From NCBI GenBank assembly GCA_900769285.1, contig CAAGGB010000037.1, positions 1 through 18,266 on the forward strand: a DNA stretch of 18,266 bases, given 5' to 3'. Each line of letters begins with the position of its first letter. Positions within the stretch are counted from its first letter, which is position 1. The notes under the pieces were generated by a model, which made no database searches, was not told the origin of the DNA, and saw only the letters and a program-made list of their open reading frames with translations. Below are positions 6,230 to 13,298 of this stretch, piece by piece. The stretch is from Victivallales bacterium (GTDB lineage Bacteria > Verrucomicrobiota > Lentisphaeria > Oligosphaerales > Oligosphaeraceae). The position numbers and the translations under genes are program-made.

Positions 6230-8611
6230 CTAGGCGAGGCGGATGGCGAGTTCGGCGTCGGCGTCGGGCTGGTCGGCTTGGCAGGTGGCGCAGGCGTCGT
6301 CGTCCTGCCAGCTCCAGGCGTCGTCGGGGAGTGCGGTGCCGTTGACGAGGATGGCGGAGGGTTTCCGGTCGAGATAGACGGCGAGTTCGAGATGGCGCGA
6401 GCGGTTCATGCCCTCGAAGGCGCCCTGTCGGGGGTGGAGTCGGAGGGTGACGGCGCCGTCCGGCTCGGGGAGGCAGTCGATGACGGTTCGGGCGAGGGCG
6501 CCGTCGCGGTAGGCCAGCGAGATGCCGTCGTCCTCGTAGAGGGTGAAGGAGGAGGGCGTGGCGGCGGGGAAGACGACGAGGCGAAGGCGGTCGCAGAAGC
6601 CGCGCTCGACGTGTGGCTGGACGGGCCATTCGGGGACGATGGCGCCCTCGCGGAGGAGGAGGCAGCCGCCGCGGTTCTGAGGGAAGTCGGCGGTGGTGGC
6701 GAGGGGGCCCTGGCGGCGCTGGTGTGTCCAGGCGTCGAGCCAGCGTCCGTGGGGGAGGCGGAGCCGGTCGGTGTAGGCGGTGACGAGGAGCGCGTCGCCG
6801 AGCAGGTACTGGGTGCGGTCGTGGTCGCCGGCGGTCTCGTTGGGGAAGGCGAGCGGCATGGCGCGCATGACGGGGAGTCCGGTCTGGGCGGCCTGGTGGG
6901 CGGAGGAGTAGAGGTAGGGGAGGAGGCGGTTGCGGAGCTGGGCGTAGAAGCGGAAGACGGCCAGTCCGTCGGGGGTGAGGTACCAGGGCTGTCGCCAGTA
7001 GCACCAGTTGTTGAGCTGCGCCCAGGTCTGGAGGAAGCCGAAGTGGATGCCCTCGTTGGAGAAGACCTCCATGTCGCAGGAGTGGTTGGAGTGACCAGAG
7101 AGTCCGAGGTTGAGCATGGAGGCGAGTGGCTTGGGGCCGCCGCCGGTGTCGCCGGCCCAGGAGGCGACGGACTGCTGGACGCCGGTGAAGCCGGCGGCGG
7201 AGTAGATCATGGCTCGTCGTCCGGTGTGCTGCTCGAAGCCGCGGGCCATCTGCCTGCCCCAGAGGAGGGGATAGAGGTTGTGCATCTGCTGGTCGTGCAT
7301 GCCGTTGCCCCAGTGGCGGTCGGGATGCACGTTGACTTGGTTGGCGCCGTCCAGCTTGAAGCAGCAGGCGCCCTGGTCGACGAAGGGGCGGAGGTGCTGG
7401 AACCAGGGCTCGGCCGCGTCGCCGGCGGTACACTGCGGGTCGTCCGCCTGGCCGGACGGCTTCCGGAAGCCGTCCAGGTGCTCGTCCTGCTCGAACGCCT
7501 CCGTCGGCTTGGGCGTGTAGCCGACGCGGAATTTGCGGTCGCGGTCGCTGGAGTCGCGTGGCTCGCCGATGTCGGTGGTCTGGAGTGGCGGGGCGTCCGG
7601 GGCGAGGCTCTGCTCCTCGAAGAAGGAGAGGTCGTAGTCGCAGCAGAGCCAGAGGCTGAGCTTGTATCCCTGGCGCTGGAGTGCGCCGAGGAAGGTGGAG
7701 TTGCCCTTGGGCGCCCAGGGCGGCAGGTAGAATTTCTGTGGATGCCAGGCCTTCCGGGTGGAGTAGTCGTAGCGCGTGGACATCCAGCCGGGCTCGAGTC
7801 CGAGGATGTCGCAGGGGATGTCGGCGCGGCGCATCTCCATGGCCTCGTCCATCATGCGGAACGCATCGGCGTCCTGGTGGCAGACGTAGGCGAGGGAGTA
7901 GGCCCAGATGGGGAGGACGGCGGGGCGCCCGGTGAGGCGGGTGTAGGTGTCGAGGAGGGCCGGCAGCGATTCGCCGGCGAAGAGGTAGTAGTCGGTCTCG
8001 GAGCAGGGCGCGTCGCAGACGAGCCGGTCAGGCTGGGCGCAGCCGACGTCGAAGGTGCTATGCCAGGTGGAGTTGAGGAGCAGTCCCCAGCCGCGCGAGG
8101 AGAGCGTCAGCGGGATGGGGATGTAGCTCTTCACGTTGAGGACCCAGATTTCGTAGCGCGCGCCGCGGCGCATGATGGACTCGCGGCTGGAGTCGCCCAG
8201 GCCGTAGATGCGCTCGTCGTCGGCCAGCGCGAATTCGAGCCGGCAGCCGTCGCGTGTCTGGGGCGCGGCCGCCATGGCGGCGACGGGCTGGCCGTGGCGG
8301 GACAGGGCGACGCGGCCGTCCAGCAGGCAGATGTCCAGGCGGCACTCGTCCGTCCGGATGCGGCAGGCGCCCGCCGTGCTCTCCACGGCGAACGGCGTCT
8401 CCGCGAAGTCGTCCTCGCGCATGAAGCCATAGCGGTTCAGGGGCGACTCCGTCCAGGACGGTGACGCGCTGTGGCGCAGGCGGAACAGGCGCGGCGACAG
8501 CACGTCGACGCGGAGCGCGTCGCCGGTCTGGAGGGTGACTACGAACGAGCGGGACGGCGACAGCGGTGCGCCGTCGGGGCAGCGGACGGCCTGTTGCGTA
8601 CGGGTGGACAT
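6230..8611 (-). CDS. GH31-family alpha-glycosidase
   Basis: A 793-residue GH31 protein, with N-terminal beta-sandwich (about 20-230), TIM barrel (about 235-570) and C-terminal beta domains. GH31 enzymes are retaining alpha-glucosidases, alpha-xylosidases, alpha-galactosidases or sulfoquinovosidases. The catalytic nucleophile is predicted as D421 in CCFKLDGANQV and the acid/base as D488 in SWAGDTGG, matching the family W-x-G-D motif. The nucleophile motif lacks the 'DxxE' glutamate common in alpha-glucosidases, suggesting a divergent subfamily. LPIWAYSLAYVCHQD (233-247) and GLEPGWMSTRYDYS (271-284) are subfamily-like barrel strands. No signal peptide is present, so it is likely cytoplasmic. 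The ATG at 8611 has AAGGAG (8622-8627) 10 nt upstream. It follows the pseudopilins by 120 bp. Confidence 0.9.
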   Translation of the reverse strand: MSTRTQQAVRCPDGAPLSPSRSFVVTLQTGDALRVDVLSPRLFRLRHSASPSWTESPLNRYGFMREDDFAETPFAVESTAGACRIRTDECRLDICLLDGRVALSRHGQPVAAMAAAPQTRDGCRLEFALADDERIYGLGDSSRESIMRRGARYEIWVLNVKSYIPIPLTLSSRGWGLLLNSTWHSTFDVGCAQPDRLVCDAPCSETDYYLFAGESLPALLDTYTRLTGRPAVLPIWAYSLAYVCHQDADAFRMMDEAMEMRRADIPCDILGLEPGWMSTRYDYSTRKAWHPQKFYLPPWAPKGNSTFLGALQRQGYKLSLWLCCDYDLSFFEEQSLAPDAPPLQTTDIGEPRDSSDRDRKFRVGYTPKPTEAFEQDEHLDGFRKPSGQADDPQCTAGDAAEPWFQHLRPFVDQGACCFKLDGANQVNVHPDRHWGNGMHDQQMHNLYPLLWGRQMARGFEQHTGRRAMIYSAAGFTGVQQSVASWAGDTGGGPKPLASMLNLGLSGHSNHSCDMEVFSNEGIHFGFLQTWAQLNNWCYWRQPWYLTPDGLAVFRFYAQLRNRLLPYLYSSAHQAAQTGLPVMRAMPLAFPNETAGDHDRTQYLLGDALLVTAYTDRLRLPHGRWLDAWTHQRRQGPLATTADFPQNRGGCLLLREGAIVPEWPVQPHVERGFCDRLRLVVFPAATPSSFTLYEDDGISLAYRDGALARTVIDCLPEPDGAVTLRLHPRQGAFEGMNRSRHLELAVYLDRKPSAILVNGTALPDDAWSWQDDDACATCQADQPDADAELAIRLA

Positions 8612-8666
8612 GGGGACATGACTCCTTCAGGCGATTCTGGTCAAGAGTGCATGGGGGTGGGGCGAG

Positions 8667-8698
8667 CCGCCGCAGGGGGCTGGCGCCCGCTGCGGCGG
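8667..8698. other. Strong GC hairpin between pseudopilin and GH31 genes
   Basis: Arms 8667-8675 (CCGCCGCAG) and 8690-8698 (CTGCGGCGG) pair perfectly over 9 bp. An inner GGGC/GCCC stem (8677-8680 with 8685-8688) surrounds a TGGC loop. No U tract follows on the minus strand, so it is not a standard intrinsic terminator. It could attenuate read-through or protect the 3' end of the pseudopilin mRNA. Confidence 0.5.
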
Positions 8699-8730
8699 AG
8701 GGGAAACGTCAGGTTGGCTGGACGGCGGCA

Positions 8731-8880
8731 GTCACTGGTTGTCCCAGTGGCAGTGAGCGGAGCCAATGGCGTGTCCTTTGGGGAGGGCGCCGAAGAAGCG
8801 TCCCTTGTTCCAGGACTCGACGTGTCCGTCGAGGAGGGAGGTGACGCAACTGCCGTTGTGGCGGAGGATGGGGCGCCGGC
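8731..8880 (-). repeat. Duplicated 3' block of pseudopilin genes (copy at 9561-9710)
   Basis: By eye, 8731-8880 and 9561-9710 differ at only 4 of 150 positions with no gap, at an offset of exactly 830 bp. The block encodes the last roughly 49 residues, including the H-X9-DG motif and the shared HCHWDNQ end. The 5' ends of the genes (9311-9480 versus 10141-10310) keep the same offset with about 10 differences in 170. Confidence 0.9.
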
Positions 8881-9490
8881 GGTAATCCTCGAGGCTGGTG
8901 TTGGAATAGTACTCGGTGGTGCCGGAGCTGTTGGTGGGCGCGACCCACTGCCAGTGGGCGCCGTTCTCCTGGTAGTTGACCCAGGTCTCGGGCTGGTTGT
9001 TGGAGCTGACGGAGGCGGAGACGAGGGCGGCGTCGGCGAAGCGGCTGGTGCCGGAGGGGTCGACGAAGGAGCCGATGGCAAAGGGCTTGGCGGTGTTGGG
9101 GAAGGCGGAGAAGTTGACGGTGTAGCCGCGCTTGAAGCTGCCGGGCGAGGAGAAGGACGGGCACTGCATCGACTTGCCCTTGGACCAGTCCTGGTCTTGG
9201 TTGGTGTTGGTGACGTACTTGCCGCCGCCGTAGGGCGCGATGAGGTTGTACCAGACGACCACGTGCTTCCAGTCGTTCGTGCGGTCATAGCTGAGCGCGA
9301 AGTATCCGTTGTTGTCGTCCACATACATGAGGTCGATGAGGGCGAGCTGCTTGACGTTGTTGACGCACGAGATCTGGCGCGCCTTCTCGCGTGCCTTCGA
9401 CAGCGCCGGCAGCAGCATGGCGGCGAGGATGGCGATGATGGCGATGACGACGAGCAGCTCGATCAGGGTGAAGGCTTTTCTGGCTGTCAT
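8732..9490 (-). CDS. Pseudopilin-like protein with prepilin signal and H-X9-DG motif (copy 2)
   Basis: A 252-residue protein starting MTARKAFTLIELL. This is a type III (type IV pilin-like) signal: basic leader, cleavage expected between Ala and Phe, the conserved Glu5 of the mature protein, then a hydrophobic helix (VVIAIIAILAAMLLPAL). Such proteins are processed by prepilin peptidase and placed in the inner membrane or in type II secretion/pilus-like fibres. Near the C-terminus H-N-G-S-C-V-T-S-L-L-D-G gives the H-X9-DG motif that marks a large pseudopilin-like family in PVC bacteria. It is about 830 bp downstream of a paralogue with nearly identical ends. A modest AGAGG lies upstream of the ATG. 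The function of the globular, Trp/Asn/Ser-rich middle is unknown. Confidence 0.9.
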   Translation of the reverse strand: MTARKAFTLIELLVVIAIIAILAAMLLPALSKAREKARQISCVNNVKQLALIDLMYVDDNNGYFALSYDRTNDWKHVVVWYNLIAPYGGGKYVTNTNQDQDWSKGKSMQCPSFSSPGSFKRGYTVNFSAFPNTAKPFAIGSFVDPSGTSRFADAALVSASVSSNNQPETWVNYQENGAHWQWVAPTNSSGTTEYYSNTSLEDYRRRPILRHNGSCVTSLLDGHVESWNKGRFFGALPKGHAIGSAHCHWDNQ

Positions 9491-9560
9491 GTTCGGGGCC
9501 TCTGGCGGATGGGGGTGTGGATTAGGCGAACGACGCGGCGGGGAGGGAAGGTGTCCAGGT

Positions 9561-9710
9561 GTCACTGGTTGTCCCAGTGGCAGTGAGCGGAGCCGATGGC
9601 GTGTCCTTTGGGGAGGGCGCCGAAGAAGCGTCCCTTGTTCCAGGACTCGACGTGTCCGTCGAGGAGGGAGGTGACGCAGTTGCCGTTGTGGCGGAGGATG
9701 GGGCGTCGGC
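9561..9710 (-). repeat. Duplicated 3' block of pseudopilin genes (copy at 8731-8880)
   Basis: Partner of the block at 8731-8880. The same 830-bp offset at both ends of the genes shows the two coding regions differ by no net indel internally, although the middle of the proteins has diverged considerably. Confidence 0.9.
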
Positions 9711-10326
9711 GGGCGTCCTCGGTGCTGGTGTTGGCGTAGTTCTCGGTGGTGCCGGTGCTGTTGGTGGGCGCGTTCCACTGCCAGTGTGCGCCTCCGGAGG
9801 AGTTGGCGGCCCAGGTCTCGGGCTGGTTGTTGGTGCAGGCGTCGGCGGAGACGACGGCGGCGTCGGCGAAGCGGCTGGAGCCGGAGGGGTCGACGAAGGA
9901 GGCGATGGGGAAGGCGCGGCGACCGTTGGGGAAGAGGGCGAAGTTGACGGCGTAGCCGCGCTTCCAGCCGCTGGTGGGGGAGAAGGAGGGGCACTGGACG
10001 CTCTTGCCCTTGGACCATTCGGTGTCGCCGCCGGTGGTGTCGGTGAATTTGCCGCCCTGATAGGGTGCGATGAGGTGGAACCAGACGGCGAACCAGGTGC
10101 TGGTGTCGTTGCGGTCGTAGCTGATGGGGAAGCTGCCGCCGTTGTCGTCGACGTACATGAGGTCGGCGAGGGCGAGCTGCTTGACGTTGCTGACGCAGGC
10201 GATCTGGCGCGCCTTCTCGCGGGCCTTCGACAGGGCCGGCAGCAGCATGGCGGCGAGGATGGCGATGATGGCGATGACAACGAGCAGCTCGATCAGGGTG
10301 AAGGCTTTTCTTCGTGATGACGACAT
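9562..10326 (-). CDS. Pseudopilin-like protein with prepilin signal and H-X9-DG motif (copy 1)
   Basis: A 254-residue paralogue of the next gene downstream. It begins MSSSRRKAFTLIELL with the same prepilin cleavage context (Ala before Phe, Glu at mature position 5) and an identical hydrophobic helix through LLPALSKAREKARQI. The C-terminus has RHNGNCVTSLLDG, again H-X9-DG, and ends HCHWDNQ. The central region (about 55-190) differs from its neighbour while keeping landmarks such as NNQPETW, FVDPSG and SRFADAA. The ATG at 10326 has GGAGGA 7 nt upstream, a good Shine-Dalgarno sequence. A promoter candidate lies at 10387-10414, so this gene probably starts a transcript continuing into copy 2 and perhaps GH31. 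The role is not known; cell-surface or secretion-associated is expected from the signal. Confidence 0.9.
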   Translation of the reverse strand: MSSSRRKAFTLIELLVVIAIIAILAAMLLPALSKAREKARQIACVSNVKQLALADLMYVDDNGGSFPISYDRNDTSTWFAVWFHLIAPYQGGKFTDTTGGDTEWSKGKSVQCPSFSPTSGWKRGYAVNFALFPNGRRAFPIASFVDPSGSSRFADAAVVSADACTNNQPETWAANSSGGAHWQWNAPTNSTGTTENYANTSTEDARRRPILRHNGNCVTSLLDGHVESWNKGRFFGALPKGHAIGSAHCHWDNQ

Positions 10327-10386
10327 GACGCATTCCTCCAGGTGGTTGTTTGGGTTCGGTGAGGGAAAGGCAGTAAGTCTTTCCGC

Positions 10387-10414
10387 AATATACAGGGGAA
10401 ATGCGCCAGTGCAA
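10387..10414 (-). promoter_or_regulatory. Candidate sigma70-type promoter for pseudopilin genes
   Basis: On the minus strand TTGCAC (10409-10414) and TATATT (10387-10392) are 16 bp apart, in the 97-bp gap between the GH43 stop and the first pseudopilin. The inferred leader of about 55 nt contains a small inverted repeat, GGAAAG/CTTTCC, then the GGAGGA ribosome site. Confidence 0.6.
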
Positions 10415-10423
10415 ATGGCCGGG

Positions 10424-11269
10424 TCAGACGATGACGGCGCTGTCGGGGAGGAAGGCCATGCGGGTGTCTCCGGAGTTGGGCGCGTGGAGGACGAGGCGCG
10501 GGGTGCCCTGGAGGTCGGTGAAGCGCATGCCGTGTCCGCCGTCGCGGGTGAAGACGGGGGTGGGGAGCTGCTCCCATGGGCCGAGGATGGAGCCGGAGGC
10601 GGAGCGCGCGACCAGCTCGCAGTAGGGGCCGTTGCGGAAGGTGGACCAGAGCATGAGGAGCTGGCCGTCTCGGCGGAAGAGGAAGGGGCCGTCGGTCACG
10701 TAGGTCGGCTGGCGGCGCCCGCTGGCGACGATGTGTGGCGCGTCGGAGCCGCGGAAGAGCGTCTGGGGCGGGCCGGCGGGTGCGGTGAGGTCGCGCGTGA
10801 GCGGCATGGCCTCGATGGTCCCGTCCTGGATCTGCAGCCATTCGTGGCAGAAGACGAGCCAGGGCTGGCCGTCCGGCTCGACCCAGAGGGTGCCGTCGAG
10901 GCACAGCCAGTCGGGCGGGGTGACGGGGCCGTCGGAGACGGGGCGGAAGGGGCCCTCCGGCGAGTCGGCGACGAAGAGCTGGGTGCCGCGCGGACGGGTC
11001 TCGGAGTTGAGCGTGGCGAACAGCCAGCACTTCCCCTGGTAGACGTGGCACTCGGGCGCCCAGAAGTCCTTGGTGGCCCAGAAGCCGGGCTCGGGGACCA
11101 TGACGGGGAACGGGCCTTCCCACGTGTCGAGGTCGCGGCTGCGGTAGACGGAGAAGCAGGGGCGGCCCTCATGGTGGCCGCTGGCGTAGAGGTAGTAGGT
11201 GCCGGTCGCGGGCCAGGGGAGGATGAACGGGTCGCGGATGTACAGATCGGCGGTCTTGATGGTGGTCAT
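10424..11269 (-). CDS. GH43-family glycoside hydrolase
   Basis: A 281-residue five-bladed beta-propeller of the GH43 type (inverting; often arabinofuranosidase or xylosidase). The catalytic base is predicted as D13 in YIRDPFIL. FWAPECHVYQGKCWLF (69-84) is the second blade. D125 in CLDGTLWVE is the candidate pKa modulator. E143 in VFCHEWLQ is a possible acid. The canonical EGP acid motif is replaced by TDGPFLFRRDG (192-202), with the later GGHGMRF (244-250) carrying the structural His. This combination looks like a recognised-by-memory GH43 subgroup rather than a damaged enzyme, but the acid assignment is uncertain. No signal peptide is present. The ATG at 11269 lacks a Shine-Dalgarno sequence; the gene follows the ABC-F gene by 56 bp and is probably its operon partner. 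Confidence 0.87.
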   Translation of the reverse strand: MTTIKTADLYIRDPFILPWPATGTYYLYASGHHEGRPCFSVYRSRDLDTWEGPFPVMVPEPGFWATKDFWAPECHVYQGKCWLFATLNSETRPRGTQLFVADSPEGPFRPVSDGPVTPPDWLCLDGTLWVEPDGQPWLVFCHEWLQIQDGTIEAMPLTRDLTAPAGPPQTLFRGSDAPHIVASGRRQPTYVTDGPFLFRRDGQLLMLWSTFRNGPYCELVARSASGSILGPWEQLPTPVFTRDGGHGMRFTDLQGTPRLVLHAPNSGDTRMAFLPDSAVIV

Positions 11270-11325
11270 GGCGTGTGGCTTGGGGATTTTTTGGGGGGAT
11301 GGGATGGATGGGGGCGGCGCGATGT

Positions 11326-13236
11326 TCAGACGGTCTGTCCGGTGCGGACCTTCTCCAGGTAGTCCCAGCGCTCGTAGAGCTGCTCGACGCGCCGTTTGGC
11401 CTCGTCGAGGCGCTGGTTGAGCTCGGCCGTCTGCTTGCCGTGCTTGACGTGGAAGTCAGGCGCGGTGAAGATGGCCTCGATGTCGGCGACGTCCTGCTCG
11501 GCCTGGGCGATGGTGTCCTCGATGGTCTCGAGCTCGCGGGCCTCGGCCCACTTGAGCTTGCGGGAGGTGGCCTTGGCAGCGGGCGCGGGGGTGGTGCCCC
11601 TGGGGGCGGAGGTGGCCTTGGCGGCGGCGGCCTGCTCGGCCTGCCGGCGCTCGGCGCGCTTCTGGGCGTAATAGGACCAGTTGCCGGGCTGGAGGAACGT
11701 CCGTCCGTCGCCCTCGAAGGCGAGGATGTCGGTGCAGACGCGGTCGAGGAAGTAGCGGTCGTGGGAGACGACGATGACGCAGCCGGGGAAGTCGTTGAGG
11801 GCCTCCTCAAGGACGCGGAGGGTGGGGAGGTCGAGGTCGTTGGTGGGCTCGTCGAGGATGAGGAAGTTGCCGCCGTTCTTGAGGATTTTGGCGAGGACGA
11901 GGCGGTTGCGCTCGCCGCCGGAGAGTCGTCCGACCTTGGTGTTGACCTCGTCGTCCTGGAAGAGGTAGCTCTTGAGGTAGGTCCAGATGTTGAGCTTTCG
12001 TCCGTCGAAGAGGACGTAGTCGTTTCCCTCGCCGATTTCCTCGAAGACGGTCTTCTCGTCGTTGAGGTGGACGCGGTGCTGGTCGGCGTAGTTGAAGCGG
12101 GTGCGGTCGCCGGTGCGGATGGTGCCGTGGGTGGGCTGGAGCTCGCCGAGGATGAGGCGGAGCAGGGTGGTCTTGCCGAGGCCGTTCTTGCCGACGATGC
12201 CCAGCTTCATGCCGCGCTCGAAGTGGAGGTCGAGGTGCTGGAAGAGCGTGCGCTCGCCGAAGGCCATGCCGACGTCCTTGAGGTCGAGGATGATGTTGCC
12301 GGTCTGCTCGGGCGGCGGGAGGATGAGGCTGACGTCGCCCTCGCGCTTCAGGGACTCCTGGTTGGCGGCGGCCTCGAAGCGCTGGATGCGGGCCTGCTGC
12401 TTGGTGCCGCGGGCGCAGGGCGCGCGGCGTATCCAGTCAATCTCGCGGCGGATGAACGCGAGGCGCTTCTCCTCCTGCGACTCGGCCTCCGCGATACGGT
12501 CCGCCTTCTGCCGGAGGAAGTCGCTGTAGTTGCCCTCGTAGGGGTAGAGCCTGCCGTAGGAGAGCTCGAGGATGCGCGTGCAGGTGTGGTCGAGGAACGC
12601 GCGGTCGTGCGTCACGTAGATGACGGTGGCGCTGGAGCGGTTGAGGTAGTTCTCCAGCCAGTCCACGGTGTCCGCGTCGAGGTGGTTGGTGGGCTCGTCG
12701 AGGAGGATGAGCTCGGGCAGGTCGATGAGCGTGCGGCAGAGACCGACGCGGCGCTTCTCGCCGCCGGAGAGGCTGTCGACGAGGCGGTCGGGCTCGGGCG
12801 CCTCGAGGTGTGACAGGAGCATCTCCAGGCGCACCTCGAGGTCCCAGCCGTTGAGCGCGGTGATCTGGCGCTCGAGCGACTCGGTGCTGGCGCCGTGGGC
12901 GGCGTGCTCGTACTCGTGGAGGAGCCGGAGCGTCTCGGCGGCGCCGCGGAGGATGTTCTCGCGTACCGTCAGGCCGTTGACCAGCGACACCTCCTGCGGC
13001 AGGTAGGCGGCGCGGATGCCCTTGCGCAGCGCCACCTCGCCGGTGAAGAAGTGCTCCTGTCCGGCGAGGATCTTCAGCAGCGTGGACTTGCCGGAGCCGT
13101 TCCGCCCGACCAGTCCGATGCGCTCGCCGTCGTGGACGAGGAGATCCTGGTGGTCGAGGATGACGCTGTCGGCGATGTGGACGTCGAGGCTGGTGGCGGT
13201 GATGGCGACGGGGGCGCTGTCGAAGGGGCTGGGCAT
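11326..13236 (-). CDS. uup: ABC-F family ATPase, Uup-like
   Basis: A 636-residue soluble ABC-F protein with two ATPase domains and no membrane segments. The first has Walker A GRNGSGKS (44-51), signature LSGGE (156-160) and Walker B/D-loop ILLDEPTNHLD (177-187). The second has GKNGLGKT (349-356), LSGGE (438-442) and LILDEPTNDLD (459-469). Between them lies the charged linker (about 240-310) that contacts the ribosome. The C-terminal extension (about 560-632) is a predicted coiled coil, as in Uup, which acts on stalled ribosomes and affects DNA stability; an Ala/Pro/Lys-rich hinge (535-560) precedes it. The ATG at 13236 gives the expected N-terminus; no Shine-Dalgarno sequence is visible. It sits between a sugar oxidoreductase and a GH43 gene, an unexpected place for a housekeeping translation factor. 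Confidence 0.92.
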   Translation of the reverse strand: MPSPFDSAPVAITATSLDVHIADSVILDHQDLLVHDGERIGLVGRNGSGKSTLLKILAGQEHFFTGEVALRKGIRAAYLPQEVSLVNGLTVRENILRGAAETLRLLHEYEHAAHGASTESLERQITALNGWDLEVRLEMLLSHLEAPEPDRLVDSLSGGEKRRVGLCRTLIDLPELILLDEPTNHLDADTVDWLENYLNRSSATVIYVTHDRAFLDHTCTRILELSYGRLYPYEGNYSDFLRQKADRIAEAESQEEKRLAFIRREIDWIRRAPCARGTKQQARIQRFEAAANQESLKREGDVSLILPPPEQTGNIILDLKDVGMAFGERTLFQHLDLHFERGMKLGIVGKNGLGKTTLLRLILGELQPTHGTIRTGDRTRFNYADQHRVHLNDEKTVFEEIGEGNDYVLFDGRKLNIWTYLKSYLFQDDEVNTKVGRLSGGERNRLVLAKILKNGGNFLILDEPTNDLDLPTLRVLEEALNDFPGCVIVVSHDRYFLDRVCTDILAFEGDGRTFLQPGNWSYYAQKRAERRQAEQAAAAKATSAPRGTTPAPAAKATSRKLKWAEARELETIEDTIAQAEQDVADIEAIFTAPDFHVKHGKQTAELNQRLDEAKRRVEQLYERWDYLEKVRTGQTV

Positions 13237-13298
13237 GCTGGGGCTCGGGGAGGCTGGTGTGGGAGAAACGGGGCGGAGTGCGGGGGCGGGGCGGAAGG

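Noticed and set aside
6182..8464. 760-codon plus-strand open frame
   Set aside because: It is antisense to the GH31 gene, is full of low-complexity Gly/Val/Glu repeats typical of reversed GC-rich coding DNA, and resembles no family.
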